Source of the DNA: Neostapfia colusana
Taxonomy: Eukaryota > Streptophyta > Magnoliopsida > Poales > Poaceae
Assembly: GCA_030760725.1 (NCBI GenBank)
Contig: JASWHV010000019.1
Location: 40,071,944-40,135,943 of the forward strand
Length of the DNA stretch: 64,000 nt
Reading direction: 5' to 3'
The notes beneath the pieces were generated by a model. The model made no database searches. It saw only the letters and a program-made list of their open reading frames with translations, and was not told the DNA's origin. The translations under genes were made by a program, and so were the position numbers. Each line of letters begins with the position of its first letter. Positions within the stretch are counted from its first letter, which is position 1. Shown in pieces: positions 32,508 to 44,105 of the stretch.

Positions 32508-33604
32508 GCAAGCCCCGGTTTGCACTTAAGTACCTTTTATAAAGTTTTTCATTTGTATCACTTATGTCTAGGTTGAAATGTATGCATTAGAGTTAAGGTG
32601 ATTGAAACCCCACTTGCATAGCTTTTAAATTCTATAAAGGGTTGGGTAGTTTACAAACTCGACGAGTAGAGAATGCCATGCTAATGTTTAGGATCTCGGT
32701 AGAAGTCGAGTAGTTGGAAGCTACTCGCAAGATAGTACTTATCACACGGTAAGAAAAGAGGTAGATAATGGCTTGATTTAAAAAAAATGAGACCCAGCAG
32801 GGGGGGGGGGGGTAGGATGCAGTGAGCAGAGGTCTCACGTGCGTAGCCCTGTTGGTGTCGGTTGAGGACCGTCCGTGTGCGGCCCTGCTAGACAAGTATC
32901 GAACAGTACCAGATGCATACTGGCATATGGGAACTAGGAAACCGATGTAATTGGTTAACCTGGGTGTCGAGGCTTACCCAACCGTAAATAGGAGTTGGTT
33001 GAGGGTAGCAAGGTGTAAATCTGCCGGTGGGCACAGTCACGCTCCACGCGGGGACCTCCTACCCGTTACGGATGGACCGGTTCGGCATTTGGGTTGCCTT
33101 TGAAAGGTTGTAGCATACAACAGAGTAGGAAGGGGTGTGGAATCACGCTTCTGAAAGTGGGTGTATGCAACGTGTTACCCGGGTGTGTCTTGATTGCAAT
33201 CACCGTCCCTCGCGGTTATTTGAGTACCCGCTTGTTCACTGCACTGTGATGTAGTAAGAAGTGAAATAAGCCAACTGAAAATGCTGTATTGAACTATTAA
33301 TGTCTTGAAACCTTGTATGTTGTAGTTATAGAGCTAATTAAGTTTATATTCCACTTTGGGCATCTCCACATCAGAGGAAAGTGTTTCTTGTTTTATTGTG
33401 GACTTCCGATGTGAGGGCTGCCTAAGGCTCAATAAACTGTTGCTATAAAACTGAAAGTAAGGATCAACATGTAGGCGTGTCTTTATTGCAAAGTCCTTTT
33501 CCTATCTTATACATCCTCGCATGTAGAGTTCCATGCCTAGGGTAGACGGTTAAGACTTGCTGAGCCATCGTGCTCACGCTTGCAATATTTTGAGCTGTAT
33601 GCAG

Positions 33605-33690
33605 GTGAGAGTTATGAGGAAGGTTCCGAGGACGAGACGATGCCCCCGTTGGGGTACACGGCCGAGCTGGAGCCCTGCACGCTGTCGTGA
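33605..33690 (+). CDS. LTR-resident coding block 2, Gy5
   Basis: 86 nt after acceptor TGTATGCAG. The first two bases complete a glycine codon with the last base of block 1, then ESYEEGSEDETMPPLG and on to TGA at 33688. It shares YEEG, an acidic centre and a C-terminal CT.S with the solo-LTR copy, again one codon shorter. The gap between the blocks is 1097 bp. Confidence 0.48.
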
Positions 33691-33945
33691 TCTCCGGTTA
33701 CTTACTGCTAGTGTGTAGCGTCCCCGGGCTGGATGGCTGCACTTTTGCTTAGTTAGGATTTGAGAGTAGCTATGTATAATACTTCCGCTGTTAATTAGGT
33801 TTTGTAAAAGACTTCCGCTGTTTTATATTAAATAAAAGTTTGTATGTTGTTCTTTATGCTTGTTGTGTGTGCTGTTGGGTGCCGCATCGCACGGCACCAC
33901 CCTATGCGATCCTGGAGTGGGTGAACCACGGGGTGGTCTCCCACA

Positions 33946-35708
33946 GACGTTGTATCAGAGCCGCGTTGGGAATTGCACGCTCGAAAAGAGCCTATATTGA
34001 AAACTTAGAAGTAGTCGAGTGAGGAGTAGTCATTAAGCCCACATAAGGTCTATGATAGTACTAGTTATGATGGTGGAAAGCTAACATATTTGTTGTACAT
34101 TCTGTAACAACGCTCCGACGTCAGGTAAGAGGTAAGGTACGCCACCGCAGGTGGATCAATTGCGGTAACTCGCCATACGAGTAATGGTATGGAAGGTTAT
34201 ACTGTGGCTTGGCACGGTAGTTAAAATGAGTCCCTGAACCTTCTCATGGTTCTGAGAGCATATGAAAACGCTGATCTCCAGCGTGCTTTAGGCAAAAGTG
34301 AGAATACCCCATCGTGTGGTAAGCAACACGATAGTATGCAACTCTTGAACGTTCAATGCTCAAAGGGCCATACGCAGCGCTCGCCATCGGCGTGCCTCAA
34401 CGGTCATGAGGCAGTAGGTGGTATCCGTTGGGTTGATAAAATTCCCATCCGTGACGACCCGTTCGCGCTCTACTTGGGTTCCCCGTCATGTGGTGTGAAA
34501 ACACGACCATGTACCTTGAGACGTGGCTTGACTCAAGGACGATCCGTAGGGCAATGATACGGACCGTATGTTTTTACTATGATATGGAACTGCCTGCAAT
34601 GTTAAAACCTTTTGGTGCACAATTATTGTGTGTTCTTCTGCAGGTACACTAACCACGTTACTGCATGACGTGTAGAAACCGTTTGTGAGTGACGTTTTTA
34701 GTTCCACCATTTGACACGTATAAGCCGGAATACCGGTTTAGGATTTTTCTTTGGTAAGGAAACGTAGTACCGACTGCATAAAAGTTTATTTTCAAAGAAA
34801 AGAGTCAAAATGAAGTTTAGGCCATTTAGGGGTTAGTAAACTCCTATATTGAACTAAGAGTCAATTGGGAGTATAGATTCAGTCTCAAAAACTTAGGAAT
34901 AATCTCCCCTGTTTTCGGCAGAAATTTTGCTGAACTTGAACAGGGCATAACTTAAGATTGGTTGAACCAATGGAGGTGTGGGATACCATTCTGGAAAGGT
35001 TTTAAAGTCCTCTACAACGTTTCTGTAGAGCTCCAGAACAAAATCTCCTCCAATGGGATGAAAATTTCAGATGAGTAGGCACTGTCCAGAAACAGGGCAG
35101 ACCAAAATGCTCTCTGAAAATTTTCTGTATTTCAACCACAACTTCCTGTAGAAAAATTTCTAAAGGTCAAGTAAGACACCGTTGGAAAGTGCAGGAAATG
35201 TGCTACAACTTTGTTGTTGAACACTTGTCCATATTCTGCCCCTAAGGTGGTCAAAACTGTTGAATTATCCAGACTGGTCAGCTGGACCAGAAGCTGAACA
35301 GTGAACACCATGTTAAAGTGTTTCAGCAAAACATTTAGTTTCACAATTCGAAGTTCAGTGGCTGTGGTAAAACAGCGAGTTGGAGTCGAAAAGTTTTTGC
35401 ATTCAACGTATCATTTCGAGCGAGTACATGTTTGGGTCCCGTACAATAGCGAGGAAGTACGCATGCTAACACACTTAACATCTCGTGGTGACCCTGATGA
35501 TCGAAATGAACTTTTAACCCATAAAGTTCAATACTTTGGAACTCGATCGTGTGACACGGTCGAGGGATGTATATGTTGCATAAAGTTTATAATTTATCCA
35601 TATGTGTGACTATTATGCATACTGTTTACTCCATTCTCGTATTACTATTGTATAGACTGAATGAAATAAACCAACATGTGCTGATCATTTGAATGATCTG
35701 AATGCAGA
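33946..35708 (+). other. Gy5 primer binding site and leader
   Basis: The primer site is a slightly decayed GTTGTATCAGAGCC at 33949-33962 (TGG of the usual site reads TTG). The remaining 1.7 kb has no supported gene; an ORF corresponding to the Gy7 orf0 is not visible. The leader ends with CTGATC...CTGAATGCAG directly before gag, which has the layout of a branch point and a 3' splice acceptor. Confidence 0.7.
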
Positions 35709-38528
35709 ATGGCGCGGACACGTTCAACGAAAGAGGAGGGATGTCCGAGTCAGGTTCGTGGTGATGAGTCTCCACCTCCGGAGAAAACCACGACGCAGCA
35801 GCAACCACCTCCTCGACCGCCAGAACTTCCAAGAAACCTGGCGGAGGTTCTCGCCGCGGTGCTCGGCTCGCGCGACGAGCAAACCGAGCTGCTGCGGATG
35901 CTAGTCCAGCAAAATGCGTCCCATCAGGGAGGACGCCAAGACAATGGGCAACGCCAGCCCCAACACAGTTCTTATTCGGAATTCATGGCGACCCATCCAC
36001 CGGTCTTCACGGAGGCCGAGGAGCCTTTGGAGGCGGACAGCTTTATCCGCACTCTGGAGGCGAAGTTCGGGCTGATACAGTGCACCGAACATCAGAAGGC
36101 GCTGTATGCAGCGCAACATCTTCAAGGAGAAGCCGGTAGCTGGTGGGCGAACTACACCACCTCCTAACCGGCTGGCCTTGCCGTCACATGGATGGAATTC
36201 CGGGAGGCGTTCCGCGCCTATGACATACCTCCCGGTGTGATGGAAATGAAGCTCCAGGAGTTCCTGGCGTTACGGCAAAGCGAGAGGAGTGCTCATGAGT
36301 ACTCCAGGTTATTCAACCGGCTGGCGCAATATGCGCCAGGATTTGTGGGGACGGAAGACAACAAGCGCAACACTTTCTTCTGGGGTCTGAATTCAAAGAT
36401 GAAGGTGCATCTCGCCCAGAGCAATCGCGGCACATTTAACAACCTCGTTAATGCCAAGATTCTACAAGAGAATGCTCAGCGCGAGCGCGGGTCTGATAAG
36501 AGGAAACGCAGCGCGCTAACAAGCAGCAGTGGTGGGACGCCACAAAAATACCGCGTGGTGTATCGCTCACCGTCCGGTCAGAGATGGCAGCCGCCAGCGC
36601 GACCGCCTCTGTTCTGCAGTCGACAACATAATGCACCGTGCTTCCGACCGACGTATCCACCACAGCAGCAGCACCAAAGGATGGTCCCACGTGCGCCTCA
36701 GTTTCAACAGCGCGCAACGGGATTTCGTCCTCAAGTCGGCGGGACCCCGACACCATACACGTGCTACACGTGTGGCCGTGTCGGGCACATTTCGAGGGAC
36801 TGCCCCGAGCCGCGACAGGGCAGGGGTGCAGCACCATATCAGGGTGCTAATCAGCCCCGCAACCAGCCCAAGAAACCAGCACCAAAACCCGGCAACGTCC
36901 ATCACTTAGCTATCAAAGACGTGCTGGAAGGCGAACCCGTCCTCGCGGGTACGTTTTCTTACCTAGATCATCCCGTAGTCATACTTTTTGACTCCGGTGC
37001 CACCCATAATTTCACAAGTCAGTCTTATGTTATTAAATATCAACTGCCTATCATTCCAACAAATAATTCATATTTGATATGTTCTCCGGGTGGGAAAATA
37101 ACAGCTGATAGAATGGTCTATAGAGCACCATTACAGTTGGGTGGAAATCTATACCCGACGTATCTAATCATGTTAGAGAGTCAAAAACTTGATGTCATTT
37201 TAGGAATTTCATGGCTACATCGCCATGGTGCTGTTCTTGACATCATTCCACCTGTGGTTCGTTTAAACTCTCCACTCCATGAACCACATGTTCTTATTCT
37301 TGACCGTTCGGTTCAAGAAACCCCAGTCACATATAACACGGAAGCCACAAAACTTGAGGATATTCGTGTGGTCCGTGAATACACGGATATCTTTCCGGAT
37401 GACCTTCCGGGCATGCCACCCGAAAGGGATGTCGAGTTCAAGATTGAACTTGTACCTGGGACAACACCAATCTCACAGAGACCATACAAGATGGCTCCGA
37501 ATGAGCTAGCTGAACTGAAGGAGCAGCTCAATGACTTAATGAAGAAGGGTTTCATTCGACCGAGTTCCTCGCCATGGGGATGCTCGGCGCTGTTTGTGAA
37601 GAAGAAGGATGAAACCTTGAGGTTGTGTGTGGACTACCGGCCTCTCAACGCCGTCACCATCAAGAATAAATATCCACTGCCCCGCATCAATATCTTATTC
37701 GATCAACTTGTGGGTGCGAGTGTAGTTTCGAAGATGGATCTTCGCTCCGGATATCGTCAAATTAAGATCCGAGCGGAGGATATTCCGAAGACGGGCTTCT
37801 CGACGAGATATGGGTTATATGAATACCTCGTCATGTCCTTTGGTCTCACCAACGCCCCGGCACACTTCATGTATCTCATGAACTCAGTGTTCATGCTGGA
37901 GTTGGACAAGTTTGTGGTGGTGTTCATAGATGACATCTTGGTTTACTCCAAGTCTGAAGAGGAATACGCCAAGCACTTGCATATCGTGCTTCAACGATTG
38001 CGAGACCATAAGCTTTATGCCAAGTTCAGCAAGTGCGAGTTTTGGATCAGCCAAGTGCCATTCCTTGGTCACATTATTTCTGCAGAAGGCATTGCAGTTG
38101 ATCCAAGCAAGATCGAACAAGTGCTGAAATGGAAGTCCCCCACATCAGACCATGAAGTCAGGAGTTTCCTCGGGTTAGCAGGATATTATCGGAGATTCAT
38201 AATGAATTTCTCCAAGCTTGCTAAGCCGATGACTGAACTGTTGAAGAAGGGGATCAAATATGTTTGGAGCTCAGCTCGCGAAGAAGCTTTCCAAGCATTA
38301 GTGAAGCATCTTACAACATCCCTGGTGTTAGCTCAACCGGATACAACCAAGCCCTTCGACGTATATTGTGATGCGTCCGGTATCGGGCTTGGCTGTGTAT
38401 TGATGCAAGGAGGAAGAGTGGTCGCCTACGGCTCACGTCAACTCCGTAACCACGAGCAGCACTATCCGACTCATGCTCTCGAGCTTGCTGCTGTGGTGTT
38501 GGCTTTAAAAATGTGGAGGCACTATTTG
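35709..38528 (+). pseudogene. Gy5 gag-pol, 5' part (gag, protease, RT, RNase H start)
   Basis: ATG at 35709, one base after an acceptor-like CAG. Gag: MARTRSTKEEG start, YSEFMATHPPVFTEAEEPLEAD, LQGEAGSWWANY, then an in-frame TAA (36165-36167, CAA to TAA is the simplest cause) and EFREAFRAYDIP onward. Zinc knuckle CYTCGRVGHISRDC at about 36763. Protease VILFDSGATHNF near 36977. RT: CVDYRPLNAVTIKNKYPLP, SKMDLRSGYRQIKI, FVVVFIDDILVYSK. RNase H: FDVYCDASGIGLGC and LELAAVVLALKMWRHYL, where Gy6 inserts. Gag and pol are in one frame, as usual in this clade. Continues at 49854. Confidence 0.93.
38524..38528. repeat. Target site duplication of Gy6, left copy (ATTTG)
   Basis: ATTTG before the LTR at 38529, repeated at 49849-49853. 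Removing Gy6 and one copy rejoins Gy5 RNase H in frame. Confidence 0.93.
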
Positions 38529-38774
38529 TGTCACACCCGGTTTTTCCGAAGAACAACCAAGTGAATATCACATGTATGCCAGGATCATTTTCTCATACAT
38601 GTGATGACAAATAGTGAAGCATCATTTATTACAAGCCAGGTGTCGAATATAAATAAGTCTTACATTGCAAATGTCTCAATGGACACTAATGCTTCATCAC
38701 AAGTAAATAAACTAGCAGCGGAATATTATTCTTTAGGGCTCCATCACAGGCGTTGCCCGGGGGTCTTCATGAAC

Positions 38775-38833
38775 CTAAAAGCCTTCCTCGGGTCCAAAAT
38801 CTTGGTCATTATACACCACCTCATTATCTTGAC
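38775..38833 (-). CDS. LTR-resident coding block 2, Gy6 3' LTR copy
   Basis: Identical in sequence to the 5' LTR copy at 46760-46818, described there. Confidence 0.42.
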
Positions 38834-39921
38834 CTGAGCAGCAATATAAACCAACAAATATGCAAGGTTGAGTACCAATGGTACTCAGCAAGTGTGGGGA
38901 AATTATATCATGCATGGCTAGAACAAGGAGAGGTTGAACTCATGGTTAAAGCACTAGGCAATTAATATCTACCACCTTAGCTTATTAAGCACCTACATTA
39001 CTACACAGGTGAAATGGTCCCAATCTCCCAACCCATCATCATAACCAAATAACCATAACATCATTTCCAATGTTAAGCTCCCCGCTTAACTTCCAAAACC
39101 ATCAATCCTCTAATCATGAATAAGTCCAGGCCGCTCTTAACCGTGAGCACGGCTGTCAAGACAGTTTTGACTCTGCAGAGTTTGTACCACTGTACCCACA
39201 AGTAGTGATTTCATCCCCCGTTGCCGGGTGGACTAAAAGAACCTCCATTATGCCAGTGGCTACGATCCACATTCACACTTCCCAGGTGTGCAGCCAGGAG
39301 ATCACTACGAAGCCTTTACAAAGGGATTCCCGACGAGCATGGGCCCACTGAGGTTTCACCCCTAACAGCATACAATAGGCTCCAACCCCGCTGCAGTGGC
39401 CCCCTCTTGAGCCTTGCGGTTCATATGGTAGTCCAGCTGACACCTACTCCCCGCACCATCCAACACACCCATACTACGCCGGGGATACACCTAATTAATT
39501 GGCCAAGCTGCCCCATCTCAGCACGTGGTTGGCACTGTAAAGCCGGGTTACATGCTCCATGAACCGGTCCTTAGGATCCAGGCAAGTACTAAACACAAAC
39601 CCAAGTCTCGTGCACCCAGCACACAACCAAAACATCCAACTTGCCTTGATCCCTACCTCTACATAACTCACAATAGCTCATTCAAGAGTATGGTATAATA
39701 AACTGATGATCTCATGTCCCAAATATCCCATTCTAAGCATGGCTAAGCATATGCATGTAAATAAATGACATGACAAAGTAAATCCTAACCCAAGCTACAA
39801 GGAAACAAGGTAATGCAATTCTAGGGAAACTTCCTAGCATGGGTTTCATATTTCATTTGACAATGCAAATAATTCTATCTACACATCCTAGCATAGGATC
39901 AAAGTGGTCAAGGACACTTGC

Positions 39922-39993
39922 CTCCTTCTTGTTGCTCTTGAAATAGGTATTCCTGGTCTTGGAATTGAATAACTTGTTCTTGAACAGGTTCTA
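39922..39993 (-). CDS. LTR-resident coding block 1, Gy6 3' LTR copy
   Basis: Differs from the 5' LTR copy (47907-47978) at one base, which changes CAG to CAA within the EQQ motif and is synonymous. Confidence 0.42.
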
Positions 39994-41863
39994 CTTCATA
40001 CCATCACACATAGCAAAAGAAAAACAACAATCCATAAGACATAATTCACACTTACCCTTCATACAACCCACACATTCACATTTATGAAATTCATTCACCA
40101 TTATATGTGTTGTGGTTACTTTATGCGTGTTATGTTGTGGCTTGCATGCACTTTTAACCATGTATATATGATTCCTACTTTTGTGTCCACATTTATACTT
40201 GCATACAATGTGCCTTCACAATTTCTATCAACCCTGAACTGAATTCTTTGTATTTTACAAACTCCATTTATCATTTACTAGTTGCTATATTTTCAGATTT
40301 ATATTCCTATGCATAATTGTGTATTTTATTATTAAATTAGTAATACACATCACCTAAACAGATTAGGTTCTGGTCCTAAATAATTTAAAATCATATTTTG
40401 ACCATGGCTTATGATGTATACTATTTCATAATTATTTTCCCTATTTTTCTATAACTATTCTTTACTTAAAAATGTGTCCCTATACTAAATAATGTGATTA
40501 ATAAATGAAACAGATTCATATCAGCCCAAAAATATATTTTTATCTCACTCCAAAGTTTTCTAAGTACTGAGAAAGTTTTTAATTAATTTTGACAATTATG
40601 TTTGTCCCACTTTTTAATTTTTAAACACTAGTTACATATTCAATTTTCTAAATTAATTACTAAACAGGGTTAAAATAATGAACTCACCCCATTACAGGGT
40701 CTATAATATTATTTTCATAATTTCCAGGGGTCTAGCTACACTTATCAGAGGTGTTTTTCCTAATTTCTATTAAGTCCAGGGGCTAAAACTGATTTTTAAA
40801 TGAATTTACATGATTTTCTGGAGTTCCAGGGGCTAGATCTGAAGTTTCCGGGGCTAGCTCTCAATTCCAGAGAACCCCAGGGGGTAGCACGTAAGAATTC
40901 CAGTCTTTATAATGCGGGGCTGACGTGGACCGTCCGATTTTAAACCGACGGCTGAGATTATAACATCGAACCGGTACGCGGGGTTTTAAAGTCTACCGTG
41001 CGATTTAAAATAAACGGCGCACAAGCGGCCACGTCGCTCTGATCGAACGCGGGCGGCGCTGCCGGCGGCGCACGGCGGCGGGAAGCGGCGATCTCGCCGG
41101 AAAGTTTCGGATCCTCGAGAATTCTGCCTAGAACTGTAATCTTATGGCCTAGATCGGTAGAGGAGAGGTCAGGGATCTCACCTCGGGGGTTTTCTCGAGC
41201 TCGGGGGTCCTGGAAAGTGCTCGGCGGCGAGGTCCGAGGCAAAACTACGGCGATGCTCGTCGGCGCTGGATTTACACAGTAAGTCTTCGGGTTTTCTGCA
41301 CCTGCAAAGTTCCCCGGAGGCGGTGGATCAAGACCAGCGAGTTAGATCAGAGTTTCCGAGCTTAGATCGGCCATAATTCACCGGCGAAGTCTCGGTGCTC
41401 ACCGGAGTGAAAATCGGCGATCGCGTGGGAAAAACTGATCGGATCGGGGGTTTTTATAGCCGGGGAAGGGTGGTGGGTCTGTTGTGATCGAGTTGGAGTC
41501 CTCTGGGTCCAGAATTCGGGCGACGGGACGGGTTTCCTAATCGGTTGCGATCGCGCGCGCGGGAGAGAGTCCGGGGTCGCGGGGTTAGGGATGACATGTG
41601 GGTCCCACCCGTCGGTGAGAGGCAGCGCGGCGCGCGCGGGGGCTGGCTGGCGCGGGAGTAGCTGGGCCGGCTGGCGGGTTTCGGCCCACTGGCCAGTTTT
41701 TTTCCCGTTTTCCTTTTTCTTTTTCCATTTCTTTTCTGTTTTGAGTATAATTTGAATTCCAGTTTGAATTTGAATTTTTGCAAAACATGCAACACGTCCA
41801 AAAATTTCTAAATTCCCCTCTGAACATGGTTTAGGGTTTTGAATCAAAATTTGGGGTGTTACA

Positions 41864-41881
41864 GCTCTACCCCCTTTAAAA
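41864..41881 (-). promoter_or_regulatory. Gy6 polypurine tract
   Basis: On the minus strand TTTTAAAGGGGGTAGAGC abuts the 3' LTR (TGTAACACC), the expected site of plus-strand priming. Confidence 0.75.
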
Positions 41882-41908
41882 GAAATCTCGTCTTCGAGAT
41901 TGGTGTTT

Positions 41909-43270
41909 CTAAGAAAACAATTCCGGAAATTGTGCCTTGAGCTCATCTTCCCGTTCCCAGGTAGCTTCCTCTTCTGAGTGATGCTTCCACTGCACCTTGC
42001 ACATCCGGATTCTCTTGTTTCTGGTGAGGCGTTCCATTGTCTCCAAAATCTTGTATGGTTGCTCGGCATAAGACAAATCTTCAGCTACATCCACTTCATT
42101 CATGGGTAACACCTCTTCAGGCGTCCTGAGGCATTTCTTGAGCTGTGACACATGGAATACATCGTGCACGTCCGATAGATGAACCGGTAACTCTAGTTGG
42201 TACGCCACTTCGCCTTTCCTTTCCAAAACTTGAAAGGGTCCGATGTATCGAGGTGACAACTTCCCTTTCACCTTGAACCGACGAAGTCCTCTGATAGGGG
42301 ATACCTTGAGATAAACATAGTCTCCCACGTTGAAAACGAGTTCTCTTCTTCGTACATCGGCATAGCTCTTTTGGCGTGTTTGTGCTATCCTCAAATTGTT
42401 GCGAATCTCCCTCACCTTCGCCTCGGCTTCTTGTAACACTTCTGGACCAAACACTTTACTTTCTCCTGTTTGGTTCCAAAATAGGGGAGTTCTGCACTTC
42501 CTTCCATACAAAGCTTCAAACGGTGACATCTTCATACTAGCTTGATAACTGTTGTTATAGGAAAACTCCGCATACGGTAAGTTCTTGTCCCAACTCCTAT
42601 TGTTTTTGAGTGCACATGCCCTTAACATATCTTCAAGGATCTGATTGGTTCTCTCCGTCTGCCCGTCAGTTTGAGGATGATAGGCAGAACTGAAGTTCAG
42701 ATGGGTTCCCATGGTTTCATGCAACTTTTGCCAAAACCTCGAGGTGAACTGTGTCCCTCGGTCCGACACTATCTTCTTTGGCACTCCATGGTAACACACA
42801 ATCCTTGACATGTACAATTCTGCCAATTTGGATCCGCTGTAGCTTTCTTTCACAGGAATGAAATGAGCTACCTTGGTTAGCCTATCAATAATGACCCATA
42901 TTGAATCATACCCGGATTGGGTCCTAGGCAATCCCACGACAAAATCCATGCTGATTTCTTCCCATTTCCATTCAGGTATTTTGAGTGGTTGCAATAATCC
43001 CGCGGGTCGTTGATGTTCATCTTTCACCAACTGACATGTGTCACATAGGGCAACATGTTCCGCGACATCTCGCTTTATGCCATACCACCAATACCTGCTT
43101 TTGAGGTCCTGGTACATCTTCGTACTCCCAGGATGAATGGAATAGTCAGAATCGTGAGCCTCCTTCAAAATTAATTCACGGATCTCCTTTACTTCTGGCA
43201 CACAGATCCTTTTCCCGTGCCACACCGTTCCTTGTTCATCCTCTCTAAAACCAGGAGCTTTATTTTTCCT
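41909..43270 (-). pseudogene. Gy6 pol: integrase and chromodomain
   Basis: Follows RNase H after a one-base frameshift near 43265. Zinc-binding HHCC part: EAHDSDYSIHPGSTKMYQDL and CDTCQLVKDEHQ. Core: SMDFVVGLPRT (first Asp), SDRGTQFTSRFWQ (second Asp), AYHPQTDGQTERTNQILEDM (Glu). The C-terminal GPF-like region contains SPRYIGPFQVLER and VFHVSQLKKCL. The end is a chromodomain of the plant chromovirus type: PYKILETMERLTRNKRIRM, CKVQWKHHSEEEATWE and FPELFS at the stop. In this family the chromodomain is thought to steer integration to heterochromatin. All catalytic residues are present. Confidence 0.92.
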
Positions 43271-44105
43271 TGATGAGCTGTCTGATCTCTTGTATCTTCT
43301 CATCATTCTTTTGGCCCTCGCGTATGTCTTGCTCGAGTGTGGAGTCCACTTCCATGGCGATGGCTTCACCACTATTTACTAGACATAGATTGAGTCTTAT
43401 AACCTCGTCCTTCAATTCTGCAGGCATGTCCTTCAAACTCAACTTATTGACCAGCACTTTCCGACTCAACGCATCGGCCACGACGTTTGCTTTCCCGGGA
43501 TGATAGTTGATGCCTATATCAAAGTCATTGATTAGCTCTAACCATCTCCTTTGTCTGAGGTTGAGATCTGGTTGTGTGAATATATACTTCAAACTCTTAT
43601 GATCCGTATATATCTCTGTCCTCTTCCCCATCAAATAGTGCCGCCAAATTTTCAACGCGTGTACCACTGCAGCTAGTTCTAGATCATGTGTAGGATAGTT
43701 CTTCTCGTGCTTCCGAAGCTGCCGGGATGCATAAGCCACGACATGTCCTTCTTGCATGAGAAAACATCCCAACCCATTTCCAGAGGCATCGCAGTACACT
43801 GTGAAATTCTTCTGCATATCTGGCATAACCAGCACTGGGGCTGTTGTCAATCTCTTCTTTAGCTCCTGGAAGCTCGTCTCGCACTGTGGCGTCCAGGTGA
43901 ATGTGATTCCCTTTTCCAACAGTTTGGTGAGAGGTCTCGAGATCTTAGAGAATCCCTCAATAAACCGTCGATAGTATCCAGCCAATCCCAAAAAGCTTCG
44001 AACTTCCCCGACATTTTCAGGGGTCTTCCACTTCTGGATATCCTCGATTTTGGCGGGATCTACGGAGATTCCTCCCTCCGAGATTATATGTCCTAAAAAG
44101 GGAAC
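43260..44105 (-). pseudogene. Gy6 pol: RT thumb and RNase H
   Basis: Same frame as the gag-RT part, separated from it only by the TGA at 44106-44108 (after KCEFWLK). Reads VPFLGHIISEGG, SFLGLAGYYRRFIEGFSKI, FTVYCDASGNGLGC (RNase H catalytic Asp), LELAAVVHALKIWRHYL, TDHKSLKYIFTQPDLNLRQR and HPGKANVVADALSRK, ending at a TAA at 43260 created by the frameshift that puts integrase in another frame. Confidence 0.92.

Larger units (their letters stand above)
29857..33945 (+). mobile_element. Gy5 5' LTR (about 4.09 kb)
   Basis: Begins TGTAAAATCCCC and ends GGTCTCCCACA, directly followed by the primer site region. Same three-zone composition as the solo LTR and shared blocks toward the 3' end (hairpin at 32707, GGCAAGCCCCGGTTTGCA at 32508, CCGTCCCTCGCGGTTA at 33204), but U3 is unrelated to the solo-LTR family. 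Contains coding blocks at 32430-32507 and 33605-33690 and a run of 13 G at 32800-32812. Confidence 0.92.
38529..41863 (-). mobile_element. Gy6 3' LTR
   Basis: On the + strand it begins TGTCACACCCGG and ends GGGGTGTTACA; on the minus strand, TGTAACACCCC to TGTGACA. Same length as the 5' LTR. Coding blocks at 39922-39993 and 38775-38833, TATA box at 41451-41458. Confidence 0.96.

Noticed and set aside
32800..32812. Run of 13 G
   Set aside because: Simple homopolymer; possible slippage or assembly issue, no function inferred.
34246..34557. 103-codon ORF in the Gy5 leader
   Set aside because: No recognisable motif and no counterpart in Gy7; too short to trust in a single copy.
41362..42069. Long minus-strand ORF running from integrase into the Gy6 LTR
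   Set aside because: It is a shadow frame of the integrase end plus U3; not a gene, though similar frames occur in both LTRs because the LTRs are nearly identical.
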